A stretch of 64,000 nucleotides of DNA from Bradyrhizobium sp. 170 (GCF_023101085.1 NZ_CP064703.1:5518001-5582000); one strand, 5' to 3'. Positions 49,652 to 62,930 are shown, counted from the stretch's first letter. Translations and numbers: made by a program. The notes: generated by a model not told the origin, from the sequence alone.

Positions 49652-50566
49652 CTAACCCGCCTCGGCGGATTTTCCGCCCTTCCCGAACACGCGGCTCGCC
49701 AGCACGTCCGACGCCTCGATCGATCGGATATCGTCCGCTGTCAGGACATGATCGAGATCGGCGACGAGGCGATTGGCCTGACGCAGCCGCAGACGATCCA
49801 ATGCGTTGCGGATCGAGCGCGCGTTGGAGAACAGCGGCTGGTTCTTGCGCAATGCGATGTAGCGAACGAACTCCGCACGCGCATCCGATGTGAATCCGTA
49901 GTTCATGTCGTGCAGCATCAGCTCTGCGATGGCGAGCAATTCATCGTCGGCATAATCCGGAAAGTCGATGTGGTGCGCGATCCTCGAACGGAAGCCGGGA
50001 TTGCTGGCGAAAAACTTGTCCATGCGGTCGCCGTAGCCGGCGAGGATCACCACCAGATCCTCACGCTGCGATTCCATTACCTGCAGCAGAATCTCGATCG
50101 CCTCCTGGCCGTAGTCGCGCTCGTTGTCGGGCCGGTGCAGATAATAAGCCTCGTCAATGAACAGCACGCCGCCCATCGCCTTCTTCAGGATCTCCTTGGT
50201 CTTGGGCGCGGTGTGACCGATATATTGCCCAACCAGTTCATCGCGCGTGACCGACACCACCTGGCCGCGGCGCACGAAACCGAGCCTGTGCAGGATGCTG
50301 GCGATCCGCAGCGCCACCGTCGTCTTTCCGGTTCCGGGATTTCCCGTAAATGACATGTGCAGCGTCGGCGTGCCCGACGCCAGTCCCATGCGCTTGCGGA
50401 TACGCTCAATCAGAAGCAGCGACGCGATCTCGCGGATACGTGTCTTTACCGGCCTCAAGCCGATCAGTTCGCGGTCGAGCTGCGTTAGTATCTCCTCGAT
50501 TCCGACGGCTTTGAGTTCGTCGCGGAGATTGACCGCATCCGTCATCGGGGCGATATCCAGATCCAT
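49652..50566 (-). CDS. cbbX: Rubisco activase CbbX (AAA+ ATPase)
   Basis: 304 residues from the ATG at 50566 (GAGG eight bases upstream). CbbX remodels inhibited red-type Rubisco, releasing tightly bound sugar phosphates. Walker A GNPGTGKT, Walker [11 protein letters not shown], a sensor region ([13 protein letters not shown]) and the arginine-finger segment (NPGFRSRI) are present. The pore-loop segment before Walker B is [11 protein letters not shown]. It is the last gene of the Calvin-cycle operon, after cbbL and cbbS, as expected for form IC systems. Confidence 0.97.
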   Translation of the reverse strand: MDLDIAPMTDAVNLRDELKAVGIEEILTQLDRELIGLRPVKTRIREIASLLLIERIRKRMGLASGTPTLHMSFTGNPGTGKTTVALRIASILHRLGFVRRGQVVSVTRDELVGQYIGHTAPKTKEILKKAMGGVLFIDEAYYLHRPDNERDYGQEAIEILLQVMESQREDLVVILAGYGDRMDKFFASNPGFRSRIAHHIDFPDYADDELLAIAELMLHDMNYGFTSDARAEFVRYIALRKNQPLFSNARSIRNALDRLRLRQANRLVADLDHVLTADDIRSIEASDVLASRVFGKGGKSAEAG

Positions 50567-50698
50567 CTGCCAAACCTCAATGCGCTGCACGCATAGTTTC
50601 GGAAAAGACTCCGTCGCCGCTTCCGCAGCGACGGAGCAGTGCATCCGGCAGACGCAGGCACGTTCAGGGAGAACTCGTCCGCCGGACCGAACGCGTGC

Positions 50699-51118
50699 CT
50701 AGCCGTAGCGCCGGCCCTCCGGACGATCGGCGGCGTATGATGTGGTCGTGTAGCGGATGTTGCGGCCGGCCATTTCATGCCGATCGAGGCGGAAGCCAGG
50801 CTCCTCCTTCGGCCGGTTGACGATGAAGGACAGCCGCACCGATTCCCAGCCGTGACTGGAATCGAACGCCGACAGCCGGATATAGCGCTCGCCATACACC
50901 TTGCGGCATTCATTCAGCTCCATCATCACGCCGGCAGCGTCGCGGAGATCGAACATCGGCAGGCCCCACATTTCCCAGAAATTATTGCGGGGATGCGGAT
51001 CGTCGGTGAATTCGATGTTCACCGCCCAGCCCTGCTTCAGGCAGTACTGGACCTGGCGGGAAATCTGCTCGTCGGTGAGATCGGGCAGGAACGAAAAGCA
51101 GCCTTGGGTAATGCGCAT
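50699..51118 (-). CDS. cbbS: Ribulose-bisphosphate carboxylase small subunit, form IC
   Basis: 139 residues from the ATG at 51118, which has GGAG eight bases upstream; a GTG three codons earlier is less likely. It starts [16 protein letters not shown] and has the C-terminal extension ([21 protein letters not shown]) of red-type small subunits, which forms the beta-hairpin lining the central channel of the hexadecamer. It follows cbbL by 12 bases. Confidence 0.97.
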   Translation of the reverse strand: MRITQGCFSFLPDLTDEQISRQVQYCLKQGWAVNIEFTDDPHPRNNFWEMWGLPMFDLRDAAGVMMELNECRKVYGERYIRLSAFDSSHGWESVRLSFIVNRPKEEPGFRLDRHEMAGRNIRYTTTSYAADRPEGRRYG

Positions 51119-51130
51119 GATTTCCACTCC

Positions 51131-53732
<2,602 letters not shown>

Positions 53733-53766
53733 CCGGGCCTCCGTGTCATTGATCGGCGTATGGGTG

Positions 53767-55806
53767 TCATGCGTAGGTCGCCGCCATTCGCGAGCGTGCG
53801 ATGCAGCGCAGCGCGGCCTTTGCGACCTCTTCGGCGGTAATGCCGAATTCGCGGTAAAGCGTTTCCGCCGGCGCCGAGGCGCCGAAGCCGGTCATGCCTA
53901 CAAATTCGCCGCCATCGCCAAGCCAGCGCGCCCAGTCGCCCTCAATCGCGGCTTCGACGCCGACCCTCGGAACGCGTCCCAGAACGGCGGTGCGGTATTC
54001 GCGGGATTGCCGGCGAAACAGCTCGAAGCACGGCGCCGAGACGACCGCCGCGCGAACGTTGTCTTTCTCGAGCAGCCTTGCCGCTTCGAGCGCGATCGAT
54101 AGTTCGGAGCCGGTTGCGATCAAGGTGACGTCGCGACCCTCCTCCGGTTCGACGACGACATAGGCACCGGACGCGACCAGATTGGTTTCGCCCGCAACGT
54201 CACGGAACGTGGGGAGCGCTTGTCGCGACAGGCACAGCAACGAAGGACTGGTATCTGCCCGCAACGCGCAGTCCCACGCCTCCGCCGTCTCGACCGCGTC
54301 GCCTGGACGGAATACCAGCAGGTTCGGTATCGCCCGCAGCGATGCCAGATGCTCGACCGGCTGATGCGTCGGGCCGTCTTCGCCGAGCCCGATCGAGTCA
54401 TGCGTCATCACATGAATGACGCGGATCCCCATCAACGCAGCCAGCCTGATCGCAGGGCGGCTGTAATCGGCAAAGCTGAGAAACGTGCCGCCATATGGGA
54501 TGAAGCCGCCATGCAATGCGATACCGTTCATCGCAGCCGCCATGGCATGCTCGCGGACGCCGTAATGGATATAGCTGCCATCGAAGGCATCGGGCCGCAC
54601 CGGTTGCTGCGTCTTCGCGCGCGTCAGGTTCGAATGGGTAAGATCGGCCGAGCCACCCAGGAGATTGGGCAGCGCTTCCGCGATCACGTCGATCACCAAT
54701 TGCGACGCCTGCCGGGTCGCGATTTTCGGCTGTTCGGTGCCGAACCGGGTCCGTATCTGCGCCATCACGTCGGCATATCCACAGGGCAGCTTTCGATTCA
54801 GCGCGTCGTGGAACGGCGACCGTCCCATCGTACTGTGGCGTCGGCTGCGCTCGATCCATGCCCGCCGTGCCGCATGTCCTTGTGCACCTATTTCGCGCCA
54901 GGCGTCGGCTACGGCTCCCGGAACCTGAAATGGCGCGTGCGGCCAGTCCAACGCGCCGCGCGTCTTCTCGACTTCATCCGCACCGAGCGGCGCGCCATGC
55001 GCCTTTTCCGTCCCCTGACGGCTGGGCGCGCCGAAACCGATCACCGTGCGACAGGCAATCAGGGAGGGCCGGCTGTCGTGCCGTGCGTGCCGGATCGCCG
55101 CGGCAATCGCCTCGGGGTCATGGCCATCGATCCGGCTCGCCGACCAGCCCGACGCCTTGAAACGCGCGATCTGGTCGTCCGAGCATGACAATGAAGTCGA
55201 TCCATCGATCGAGATTTCGTTGTCGTCATACAGCACGATCAACCGGCCGAGCTTGAGATGCCCCGCCAGCGAAATCGCTTCCTGGCTGATGCCCTCCATC
55301 AGGCAGCCGTCACCGGCGATCACATAGGTGTAGTGATCGACAAGATCGTCGCCGAAGCGCGCATTCATCAGGCGCTCCGCCAGCGCCATCCCGACCGCGG
55401 TCGCGATCCCCTGCCCCAGCGGCCCCGTCGTCGTTTCCACGCCGGGCGTATGCCCGTATTCCGGATGGCCGGGGGTTTTCGATCCCCACTGCCTGAACGC
55501 CTTCAGCTCGTCCGTCGTCACACCCTGGTAGCCAGTCAAATGCAGCAACGCATACAGCAGCATCGAGCCGTGGCCGGCCGACAATACGAACCGGTCGCGA
55601 TCCGGCCATGCCGGATCGGAGGCGTCGAATTTAAGAAAGCGCGAAAACAGTACGGTTGCGACATCGGCCATGCCCATCGGCATGCCGGGATGGCCCGACT
55701 TGGCGTTTTCGACGGCGTCGATGGCCAGAAAGCGGATCGCATTCGCCATTTCAGCATGCGAGACGACCGGCTGGGTGGCGATACGGGACAGAGCGGATTC
55801 GGTCAT
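53767..55806 (-). CDS. cbbT: Transketolase
   Basis: 679 residues, the usual length. It moves two-carbon units between sugar phosphates in the Calvin cycle using thiamine diphosphate. The cofactor motif is [23 protein letters not shown] (split here by family spacing, ending near 190 with the Asn of DDNEISIDG). [15 protein letters not shown] precedes it, and the transketolase signature [17 protein letters not shown] is near 480. Its start overlaps the stop of the phosphoribulokinase gene by four bases. Confidence 0.97.
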   Translation of the reverse strand: MTESALSRIATQPVVSHAEMANAIRFLAIDAVENAKSGHPGMPMGMADVATVLFSRFLKFDASDPAWPDRDRFVLSAGHGSMLLYALLHLTGYQGVTTDELKAFRQWGSKTPGHPEYGHTPGVETTTGPLGQGIATAVGMALAERLMNARFGDDLVDHYTYVIAGDGCLMEGISQEAISLAGHLKLGRLIVLYDDNEISIDGSTSLSCSDDQIARFKASGWSASRIDGHDPEAIAAAIRHARHDSRPSLIACRTVIGFGAPSRQGTEKAHGAPLGADEVEKTRGALDWPHAPFQVPGAVADAWREIGAQGHAARRAWIERSRRHSTMGRSPFHDALNRKLPCGYADVMAQIRTRFGTEQPKIATRQASQLVIDVIAEALPNLLGGSADLTHSNLTRAKTQQPVRPDAFDGSYIHYGVREHAMAAAMNGIALHGGFIPYGGTFLSFADYSRPAIRLAALMGIRVIHVMTHDSIGLGEDGPTHQPVEHLASLRAIPNLLVFRPGDAVETAEAWDCALRADTSPSLLCLSRQALPTFRDVAGETNLVASGAYVVVEPEEGRDVTLIATGSELSIALEAARLLEKDNVRAAVVSAPCFELFRRQSREYRTAVLGRVPRVGVEAAIEGDWARWLGDGGEFVGMTGFGASAPAETLYREFGITAEEVAKAALRCIARSRMAATYA

Positions 55807-56678
55807 AGCATGCGCCTCTTGCGTTCCATCAGTTGCAGGATCAGCGGGGTAAGGATGAGCTGCATCGCGAGATCGAGCTTCGATCCGTGGATCACGATCG
55901 AATTGGCGCGCGACATGAAACTGTTCGGAATCATCGACAGCAAATAGGGAAAGTCGATGCCGCGCGGATTCTTGAGCCGGATCACCACCATCGACTCGTC
56001 GGGCGTCGGTATCCAGCGCGCAATGAACGGGTTTGACGTGTCGACCGTCGGCACGCGCTGGAAGTTGATGTCGGTCTCGGTGAATTGCGGACAGATGTAG
56101 TTTATGTAGTCCGGCATCCGCCGCAGGATGGTATCGGTGACCGCCTCGGCGGTGTAGCCGCGGTCGCTGCGGTCACGATGCAGCTTCTGGATCCACTCCA
56201 GATTGATGACGGGAACGACGCCGATCTTGAGATCGGCATGCTGCGCGATATTGACCTTGTCGGTCACGACAGCGCCATGCAGACCTTCATAGAACAACAG
56301 ATCTGATTTCTCCGGCAATGGCGTCCATTCGGTGAATGTGCCCGGGTCTGCGCCATAGAGCTTGGCCTCATCATGATCGTGGACATAGTGCCTGACGGTT
56401 CCAGTCCCGGACTCGCCGTAGTCACGGAACAATTTCTCCAGCTCCTCGAACAGGTTTGTTTCCGGACTGAAATGACTGAAATGCTTGTTGCCGCGCTCGG
56501 CCTCCTCAGCCATTTTCGTGCGCATCTCAAAGCGGTTGTAGCGGTGGAAGGCGTCGCCCTCGACATAGGCGGCGGCGACCTTCTCGCGCCGGAAGATGTT
56601 TTCAAACGTCTTCTTCACCGAGGTCGTGCCGGCGCCGGATGATCCGGTAATCGATATGATGGGATAGCTGCGCGACAT
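55803..56678 (-). CDS. cbbP: Phosphoribulokinase
   Basis: 291 residues from the ATG at 56678 ([12 protein letters not shown]), the standard length of the bacterial enzyme; the upstream extension to 56774 overlaps fbp and lacks protein character. It phosphorylates ribulose 5-phosphate to make the Rubisco substrate. The P-loop is GSSGAGTTS, followed by [11 protein letters not shown] with the catalytic Asp region and [19 protein letters not shown]. It overlaps transketolase by ATGA and lies 13 bases after fbp. Confidence 0.97.
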   Translation of the reverse strand: MSRSYPIISITGSSGAGTTSVKKTFENIFRREKVAAAYVEGDAFHRYNRFEMRTKMAEEAERGNKHFSHFSPETNLFEELEKLFRDYGESGTGTVRHYVHDHDEAKLYGADPGTFTEWTPLPEKSDLLFYEGLHGAVVTDKVNIAQHADLKIGVVPVINLEWIQKLHRDRSDRGYTAEAVTDTILRRMPDYINYICPQFTETDINFQRVPTVDTSNPFIARWIPTPDESMVVIRLKNPRGIDFPYLLSMIPNSFMSRANSIVIHGSKLDLAMQLILTPLILQLMERKRRML

Positions 56679-56691
56679 CTGCTCTTTCCGG

Positions 56692-57729
56692 TCAGCGAAA
56701 CAGGCCGCGCCGCGCGAACAGCGGCGCGTCGCTATTGTCGAACATCGGTTCGATACCTTCATGAATGGCGGCAACGTCGCGAACGCCGCGCATCGACCCC
56801 ATGATCAATGGCACCCGCTGGTGTGGTGTTTTCGCCGACAGCTCGAGAATGCGCCGGCGGCCGGTGGACGCTGCGCCGCCCGCCCACTCCATCACAAGGG
56901 CCATCGGATGCGCTTCGTAAAGCAGGCGAAGCCGTCCGTCGCGATATCCCGGCCGCGCGTCGGCCGGGTACAGGAACACGCCGCCACGGACGAGAATGCG
57001 AAGCGACTCCGCGACCAGCGAGCCGATCCAGCGCATATTGAAATCAGCCGAACCGTTGCCGCTTGTGCCGGCGAGGCAATCGTCGATGTAGGCCCGCACC
57101 GGCCCATGCCAGTGCCGCTGGTTCGACGCGTTGATGGCAAATTCAGGCGTGTTGGGCGCAATCCTCACGCGGCGCGCGATCAGCAGGAATTCCCGGGCGC
57201 GCCTGTCCAGAATGAAGATGTCGACACGCTCGTCGAACGCCAGAACCAGCGTGGTTTGAGGGCCGTAGACCACGAAACCCGCCGCACATTGTGCCGTCCC
57301 AGGCTCGAAGAAAGTGGAGATGATGTCGTTGCCACGCGAGCGTATCGAAAAGATGGTTCCGACCGAGATGTTGTTCTCGAGGTTGGCCGACCCGTCGAGC
57401 GGATCGATGGCGACGCAGAGAGATGCCTCGGCATTGAGCACTTCTGGCAGATCCAGTTCCTCGGACAGGACGGCAGCGACCGGGGTAGCGCGTAGCGCCG
57501 CGCGCATCATCGCGTCGGCGGCGAGGTCGATATCCTTCTGATGGTCGCCATCGGAATTGACGCCACGGGTTCGTCCGGTAATGCCCGCCAACGGTCCATC
57601 GGCGATGAGATCGGAAAGGTCGATCGCAGCAGTGGCAATCGCCTCGATCACAGCGGCCACGGCGGGGCCGGTCGGCGTCTCCGACCCTGCATGATCGAGA
57701 TGCGAGCATAGGGTTATGCGTGCGTCCAT
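56692..57729 (-). CDS. cbbF: Fructose-1,6-bisphosphatase class I
   Basis: 345 residues from the ATG at 57729. It dephosphorylates fructose bisphosphate (and in such operons sedoheptulose bisphosphate). The metal-binding motif reads DPLDGSANLENNISVGTIF, with SEELDLPE before it; the C-terminal EWAGGAAS motif is also present. The start is set by a GGGGAA site and by the frame's protein character. An upstream open extension runs through the divergent promoter and into cbbR and is rejected. It is the first gene of the operon. Confidence 0.96.
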   Translation of the reverse strand: MDARITLCSHLDHAGSETPTGPAVAAVIEAIATAAIDLSDLIADGPLAGITGRTRGVNSDGDHQKDIDLAADAMMRAALRATPVAAVLSEELDLPEVLNAEASLCVAIDPLDGSANLENNISVGTIFSIRSRGNDIISTFFEPGTAQCAAGFVVYGPQTTLVLAFDERVDIFILDRRAREFLLIARRVRIAPNTPEFAINASNQRHWHGPVRAYIDDCLAGTSGNGSADFNMRWIGSLVAESLRILVRGGVFLYPADARPGYRDGRLRLLYEAHPMALVMEWAGGAASTGRRRILELSAKTPHQRVPLIMGSMRGVRDVAAIHEGIEPMFDNSDAPLFARRGLFR

Positions 57730-57877
57730 GGCCGTTCCCCGATTGGCGCCCTCTTCGGGGCCCCTCCAACGCGTCATGCCGATCGGCACTCCGCCCCTCA
57801 AGAACACCCCAGTTTGCAAAATTAGTGAAATTTTCTTATCTTTGGGTTTGGCAAAGTTTTTCTTATATTGGTGGACC
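57730..57877. promoter_or_regulatory. cbbF-cbbR divergent control region
   Basis: 148 bases, strikingly AT-rich from 57811 to 57870. TTTTCTTAT occurs twice as a direct repeat (57831-57839 and 57858-57866, 27 bases apart). TGA-N7-TTA at 57826-57838 fits the loose TNA-N7-TNA pattern reported for CbbR sites. This is the probable CbbR operator with both promoters. Confidence 0.55.
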
Positions 57878-58849
57878 ATGGCAGGCAGGTTTCCGCGGGA
57901 ATTGACCATTCGCCAGTTGCGCGCGCTCGCAGCCGTTCACCGGGATCGGTCGGTTACCGCCGCCGCCAAGCACCTGCATCTCACGCAGCCGGCCGTCACG
58001 CTGCAGATCCGCAATCTGCAGGAGCTTGCAGGTCTGCCGCTGATTCAGCGCACCAGTGACGGGATGCTGTTGACCGACGCCGGGCGGGAGGTGCTCTCGC
58101 TCTCCGAGCGTATCGAAGCGGCGATTGCGGACTGCGAGACCTCGCTCGAGATGATGGCGGGAAAGACCGCGGGCCGCATCTCCATCGGCGCCGTCAGCAC
58201 CGCGAAATATTTCGTGCCGTTCATGATCTCCGGATTCTCAAAACGCCATCCGAACATCGATGTTGCGCTCTCGATCGGAAACCGGCAGGAGATCGGCACG
58301 GCGCTACGCGGCTACGATCTCGATTTCGCGATCATGGGCCGCCCACCGGCTGATATCGACATGGACGTCCACCCGATCGGCGATCACCCCCATGTCATTA
58401 TCGCGCCGACGAGCCATCGCCTGGTGCGAAAATCCCGCATCCCGCTGAGCGACCTTGCTGACGAAACATTCCTGACGCGCGAGCCCGGCTCCGGCACGCG
58501 CGGCCTGATGGAGCAACTATTCGAAACGGCGCGCATTCGGCCGAAAATCGGCATGGCGATGGACAGCAACGAGACGATCAAGCAGGCTGTGATCGCCGGC
58601 CTCGGAATTGCATTCATTTCGGCGCACACCGTCGCTACCGAACTCGATGAGCGGCGGCTGGTTACGCTCGACGTGGTTGGCCTTCCCGTTATCAGGCAAT
58701 GGTTCGCCCTTTCCCGAAAGGACAAGATTTTGCTGCCGCCGGCACGCGCCATGCTGGAGTTCCTCAGCGCACGCGGCGCGCAATTCCTGCCGCGAACCCA
58801 TGGCAGGATAAGGATCACCCGCACGTCGGCGCGCAGCAGGCGCCGATAG
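57878..58849 (+). CDS. cbbR: LysR-type regulator of the Calvin-cycle operon
   Basis: 323 residues from the ATG at 57878 (MAGRFPRELTIRQLRAL). The helix-turn-helix lies at about 20-60 (VTAAAKHLHLTQPAVTLQIRNLQ), followed by a two-lobe effector domain (GRISIGAVSTAKYFVP onward). It is divergent from cbbF, the arrangement found for nearly all CbbR proteins, which activate the operon in response to Calvin-cycle or reduced-cofactor metabolites. The C-terminal end is basic (RITRTSARSRRR). Confidence 0.95.
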   Translation: MAGRFPRELTIRQLRALAAVHRDRSVTAAAKHLHLTQPAVTLQIRNLQELAGLPLIQRTSDGMLLTDAGREVLSLSERIEAAIADCETSLEMMAGKTAGRISIGAVSTAKYFVPFMISGFSKRHPNIDVALSIGNRQEIGTALRGYDLDFAIMGRPPADIDMDVHPIGDHPHVIIAPTSHRLVRKSRIPLSDLADETFLTREPGSGTRGLMEQLFETARIRPKIGMAMDSNETIKQAVIAGLGIAFISAHTVATELDERRLVTLDVVGLPVIRQWFALSRKDKILLPPARAMLEFLSARGAQFLPRTHGRIRITRTSARSRRR

Positions 58850-59152
58850 CGCGATATGCGAACGCCGACGGACTGGCTGAACGCCAAACTGGTCAGCCTG
58901 ACAATGACAGCAAGCAGCGCGCTTCATACTCATTTCGCGATGGGCCCTTCACCGCGGCCGGTCGCCTCTACCCTTTCCCCTCTCAGACTTTAGTTGGTGA
59001 GCCCTGCCGGCCCACGTGACCACACGTTTCCGCAGCCACGCACGACCCATGGAGCGCGCGCGCAGGTTGACTTCTTGCCATATTCTCCAAATACTTGACC
59101 GAGAACTGGAAGAACCGGTCCCGGCGATAATAATAATCAGTGGGAGGACACG
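58850..59152. other. Intergenic region, no gene seen
   Basis: 303 bases between cbbR and the binding-protein gene. No protein-like frame. The end holds a good ribosome site (GGGAGGA six bases before 59153) and presumably the promoter of the downstream gene. Confidence 0.6.
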
Positions 59153-60463
59153 ATGCCGACTTCACGCAGAACGCTGCTGAAGACTTCCGCGGCTGCCGCC
59201 GCCGCATTCAGCCTCGATTGGACACGCGCGCAGGCACAAGCCGAGACGGTGCGCATCGGCCTGATCTACGACTTGACCGGGCCCTTTGCTGCCGGCGGGT
59301 CGGTCGCCTCCTCGATCGGCGCGCAGATTGCCATTGACCTCGTCAACGAGAAGGGCGGCATCGGCGGCAAGTACAAGGTTTCCCCCATCGCCGCCGATTC
59401 CCAGAGCAAACCCGACGTTGCGATCAACGAGGCCAATCGCCTGATCGACCAGGAGAAGATCGACATCATCAACGGCGTCTATGCGAGCTCGCACGCGGTC
59501 CCGCTCGCCGCCAAGGTCGAGCAGCAGAAAAAAATCCTCTGGATCACGACCGCGGTTTCGACCGCCGTGTTCAAGGACAAGAACCTGCAATACGTCTTCC
59601 GCGCGCAGATTCATTCCGACCAGTATGGCCAGGCCTTTGCGGGCTTCATCAACGAGCACGCCAAGACCAAGCTCGGCATGGACCCCAAGGACGTCAAGGT
59701 CGCGCTGATACATGAGGACGGCCCCTATGGGGTCGGCGTCGCCGCCGCCGACGAAGCTTATTCCAAGGAAGCCGGCCTTCAGGTCGTGCTCAGGGAAGGT
59801 TATTCAGCGTCCGCGCCCGACCTCTCAGTGCTGGTGACCAAGCTCAAGCGTGCCCGGCCAGATGTCATCTCGCACGCGGGATACAATCCCGATATCACCC
59901 TGTTCCTTCGCCAGGCGCGCGAGAACGGCCTTAAGTTCAAGATGCTGTTCGGCGCCGGCGCGGGCTATAGCCAGCTCGACAAGCTGCGGGCGACGTTCGC
60001 CGCCGATATCGACAATTTCTGCAACATCGATCCGGTGCCGGCGCAATTGCTCGATGCTTCGAAACTCGCGCCCGGGATCGGCGATCTCACCAAAATCATG
60101 ATCGCGCGCTACAAGGAGAAAACCGGCGCGACCGACGTTCCGCCGCACTGCTCGATGGGCTTCAACCAGACCTGGATCCTGCTCAACCACGTGCTGCCCG
60201 TCGCCAAGGAGAAATACGGCGGTTTCGATCCCGAGGCAATTCGCAAGGCGGCGCTCGACGTCGACATCGCGCCGGGCGGCACCATCCAGGGCTACGGTGT
60301 AAAATTCTATCGGCCCGGCACGCCGCTCTCCGGCCAGAACGAGCGCTCGACCCCGGTCGTGATGCAGAATGCCGGCGAGCATATCTCGGTGGTTTGGCCG
60401 ACCAACATAAGGACACAGGACCCGGTGTTCCCGCTGCCGAAATCGTCGGTCTACGCGGCGTAG
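59153..60463 (+). CDS. ABC transporter substrate-binding protein (LivK/branched-chain amino acid type)
   Basis: 436 residues. A twin-arginine signal (TSRRTLLKTSAAAAAAF) suggests export in folded form, cleaved near AQAQAE. The type I periplasmic-binding fold is seen in VRIGLIYDLTGPFAAGG, VNEKGGIGGKYKV, VYASSHAVPLAAKVEQ and HEDGPYGVGVAAADEAY. The family takes up amino acids, aromatic acids, amides and other small acids, so the ligand is not predicted. No permease or ATPase gene lies in the window. It is convergent with an oxidoreductase gene that may act on the imported compound. Confidence 0.9.
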   Translation: MPTSRRTLLKTSAAAAAAFSLDWTRAQAQAETVRIGLIYDLTGPFAAGGSVASSIGAQIAIDLVNEKGGIGGKYKVSPIAADSQSKPDVAINEANRLIDQEKIDIINGVYASSHAVPLAAKVEQQKKILWITTAVSTAVFKDKNLQYVFRAQIHSDQYGQAFAGFINEHAKTKLGMDPKDVKVALIHEDGPYGVGVAAADEAYSKEAGLQVVLREGYSASAPDLSVLVTKLKRARPDVISHAGYNPDITLFLRQARENGLKFKMLFGAGAGYSQLDKLRATFAADIDNFCNIDPVPAQLLDASKLAPGIGDLTKIMIARYKEKTGATDVPPHCSMGFNQTWILLNHVLPVAKEKYGGFDPEAIRKAALDVDIAPGGTIQGYGVKFYRPGTPLSGQNERSTPVVMQNAGEHISVVWPTNIRTQDPVFPLPKSSVYAA

Positions 60464-60499
60464 GGTTCGTCTCTCACCCACCGTGTTCGCGAAAGCAGT

Positions 60500-60527
60500 C
60501 CCTCACCCCGCAAGTGCGGGGCGAGGG
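60500..60527. terminator. GC-rich palindrome between convergent genes
   Basis: CCCTCACCCCGC and GCGGGGCGAGGG form a twelve-base stem with one mismatch around AAGT, between the binding-protein stop and the convergent oxidoreductase stop. The sequence resembles the short palindromic repeats scattered through Bradyrhizobium genomes and could act as a two-way terminator. Confidence 0.6.
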
Positions 60528-60537
60528 AAAGATCAAG

Positions 60538-61707
60538 TCACAGCGTGACGCGGCGGCCCTCTTCGGCGGCCCAATAGCCGGCGTAGTTGACCTTGATGGT
60601 CTCAAAAGCCAGCGCAAGATCGGAAAGCGGTTGCCGGCTGGTCGCGACGCATTCCATGAAGTCCTGGATTTCCTGGACGTAGCCGCGCGTCCATTCCTCC
60701 TCGATGCAGACATATTGCCAGCCGGTCTTCCGGTCGACCTTCTCGGTGATGTAGACGCTTGCGAGCTTCTCCTCGCTGGTCTGATAGCTCATCATATGTG
60801 TGTTCGGCGTGATGTTGGCGAATAGCGCGCCGCTGCTGGTATAGGTTTCGATCAGGTTGCGCACGCCGCCGAGGATCATGTCGCCGGAAAAAACCGTGGC
60901 CTTGGTGCCGTCGGAGAAGGTGGCCGTGAGCATGCCCCAATCCTCGACATCGACGGGATTGGCCTTGAGCACGGCACGTTCGTCGGTGCGCAGGCACGCC
61001 GTAACGTTGCCGACGTCACACGTCACGCTTGCGACGCTGATCGCCTCGCCGCGCGCCTTCGCCTCGACCTGCTTGAGGTAGAGTACCGCCGAGAGCGGAT
61101 GGCATCCCATGCGGATCAGCGAGCCGCCGCCGGTCATCGCCCATTGCGCGGCGTGCGCAGCATGCGAGCCGGAGTGACTCTCCTCCCCCTTCATGAACAG
61201 AATTTTGTCTTTGGTGGCCTTGAGGATCTCCACGGTCTTGGTCACCGCCGGCGCGTAGATCCAGTCCTCCGCATACATGAAGAGCCGGCCCGTCTGGTTG
61301 ATCGCCGCGCGGGTATTCTCCATTTCCTCCAGCACGCGCTCATACATCAATGCCTTCGGCACATGCTTGCCGATCGGCGCTTTGTCGCCGTCCCGGCCGA
61401 AATAGCCGGCGAACGGCTTTTCGCAGATGACGTGCTTACCGGCCTGCATCGCATCGACGATCATCGACGTGTGCAAATTGGGTGGCGTGCAGATATCGAT
61501 GACATCGATATCAGCGTCCGCGATCAAGTCGCGAAAGCTGCGATACGCCGTCGGGATCTGGTGGCGACGGGCAAACTCGATGACGTGATCGCCCCTGGCT
61601 GCAACGGCCCTGACTTCGACATCCACGCCGTAAACACGCCGGTAGGCATGCATGTGCAGCTCGGACACGAAGCCGCAGCCAGCCAGGCCGATCCTGATTT
61701 TCGCCAT
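60538..61707 (-). CDS. Gfo/Idh/MocA-family oxidoreductase
   Basis: 389 residues from the ATG at 61707 (MAKIRIGLAGCGFVSELH); an open extension to 61821 overlaps the neighbour and is rejected. The Rossmann motif is GLAGCGFVS, and the family motif CEKPFAG carries the conserved Lys (about 101). A His-rich segment (EESHSGSHAAHAAQW) lies in the substrate domain. The family oxidises or reduces sugars, inositols and their lactones with NAD(P). The gene is 33 bases downstream of a fumarylacetoacetase-family gene on the same strand, suggesting consecutive steps in a sugar-acid or aromatic-acid route; the substrate is unknown. Confidence 0.92.
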   Translation of the reverse strand: MAKIRIGLAGCGFVSELHMHAYRRVYGVDVEVRAVAARGDHVIEFARRHQIPTAYRSFRDLIADADIDVIDICTPPNLHTSMIVDAMQAGKHVICEKPFAGYFGRDGDKAPIGKHVPKALMYERVLEEMENTRAAINQTGRLFMYAEDWIYAPAVTKTVEILKATKDKILFMKGEESHSGSHAAHAAQWAMTGGGSLIRMGCHPLSAVLYLKQVEAKARGEAISVASVTCDVGNVTACLRTDERAVLKANPVDVEDWGMLTATFSDGTKATVFSGDMILGGVRNLIETYTSSGALFANITPNTHMMSYQTSEEKLASVYITEKVDRKTGWQYVCIEEEWTRGYVQEIQDFMECVATSRQPLSDLALAFETIKVNYAGYWAAEEGRRVTL

Positions 61708-61739
61708 GGCGGAGTGCCTTCCGGTTGTCGCGGCTCGGG

Positions 61740-62930
61740 CTAATTGCTGCTTCGGCTGACGCTCTTGCGGCGCATCAACGCGGCGAACAGCTCGGTCAGG
61801 CCGAACTGCCAGGGTTCGCAATCTCCGCTGTGGCGCATCCGGTTGGTCAGCCGGCCGAGTTTCGGCGTGGCGACCGTGACCAGGTCGCCTTCCACATGGG
61901 TGAATCCCTGCCCCTTCGCGGCACGGTCCTGGATCGGGGCAAACATCGTGCCCAGGAACAGCACGAAACCGTCGGGATATTGATGGTTCTCGTTGATCGT
62001 CTGCCCGACGATGTCGGCCGGATCCCGGCTGATCTGGGTCAGCGAGGAAGCGCCGTGCAGCACGAAGCCTTCCGGCCCCTTTACTTCCAGCGATATCTCC
62101 ATTCTCCGCACGTCATCGAGCGTGAAGCTTTCATCGAAGAATCGCACGAACGGCCCGATGGCGCAGGACGCGTTGTTGTCCTTGGCCTTGGACAACAGCA
62201 GCGCCGAGCGTCCCTCGAAGTCGCGCAAATTGACATCGTTGCCAAGCGTGGCGCCGACGATGCGGCCGTCGCTCGTCACCACCAGCACCACCTCGGGCTC
62301 CGGATTATTCCAGGTCGATTTCGGATGCAGACCCGCATCCACACACGTGCCCACCGCCGACAGCACGGGAGCCTTGGTAAACACCTCGGCATCCGGCCCG
62401 ATGCCGACTTCGAGATACTGGCTCCAGGCATTCTGGGAAACCAGCACGTCCTTCACATGCTGCGCTTCGGCCGAGCCCGGCTTCAACCGCGACAGGTCGG
62501 TGCCGACAATCCGGGTCACCTCGGCCCGGATGGCTTGCGCCGAATCCGGATTGCCCCGCGCCCGCTCCTCGATCACCCGCTCCAGCATCGATACGGCGAA
62601 CGTGACGCCGGCGGCCTTGATCACCTGCAGATCGATCGGGGCGAGCAGCCATGGCCTGGTCGGATCGCGGCTGTCGGGCGGCGTGTTGTTCAACAGATCC
62701 TGCAGCGTCCCTACCCGTTCGCCATGCGAGGCGCGCAGCGCCCGCGCCGGATCGGCGGCAGCGGCAAGCTGGCTGGCGGTGGGAAATTCGTCGGTGATGT
62801 CGAACACACCGTCCTGACGGATCGCAACCACCGACGGACCGGCAAGATCGGGACGCCAGATCCGCCCCATCAGCGCGGCGCCGGCGAAATCGTCGGGTAG
62901 AATGAATGCGGCGTCTGTGGCGATCGGCAT
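61740..62930 (-). CDS. Fumarylacetoacetate hydrolase-family protein
   Basis: 396 residues. The C-terminal catalytic fold is recognisable: NPEPEVVLVV with metal-binding Glu residues, GATLGNDVNLRDFEGRS, SKAKDNNASCAIGPF with a catalytic Lys, and EGDLVTVATPKLGRLTNRM at the end. Members hydrolyse or dehydrate 2-oxo acids; some act as 2-keto-3-deoxy sugar-acid dehydratases or hydrolases. Length and pairing with a Gfo/Idh/MocA gene fit the sugar-acid branch better than tyrosine breakdown. It is probably cotranscribed with the oxidoreductase. Confidence 0.9.
   Translation of the reverse strand: MPIATDAAFILPDDFAGAALMGRIWRPDLAGPSVVAIRQDGVFDITDEFPTASQLAAAADPARALRASHGERVGTLQDLLNNTPPDSRDPTRPWLLAPIDLQVIKAAGVTFAVSMLERVIEERARGNPDSAQAIRAEVTRIVGTDLSRLKPGSAEAQHVKDVLVSQNAWSQYLEVGIGPDAEVFTKAPVLSAVGTCVDAGLHPKSTWNNPEPEVVLVVTSDGRIVGATLGNDVNLRDFEGRSALLLSKAKDNNASCAIGPFVRFFDESFTLDDVRRMEISLEVKGPEGFVLHGASSLTQISRDPADIVGQTINENHQYPDGFVLFLGTMFAPIQDRAAKGQGFTHVEGDLVTVATPKLGRLTNRMRHSGDCEPWQFGLTELFAALMRRKSVSRSSN

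Noticed and set aside
57730..57909. N-terminal extension of fbp and the 54-codon upstream extension of cbbR
   Set aside because: Both run through the AT-rich divergent promoter; the shorter starts give standard family lengths.
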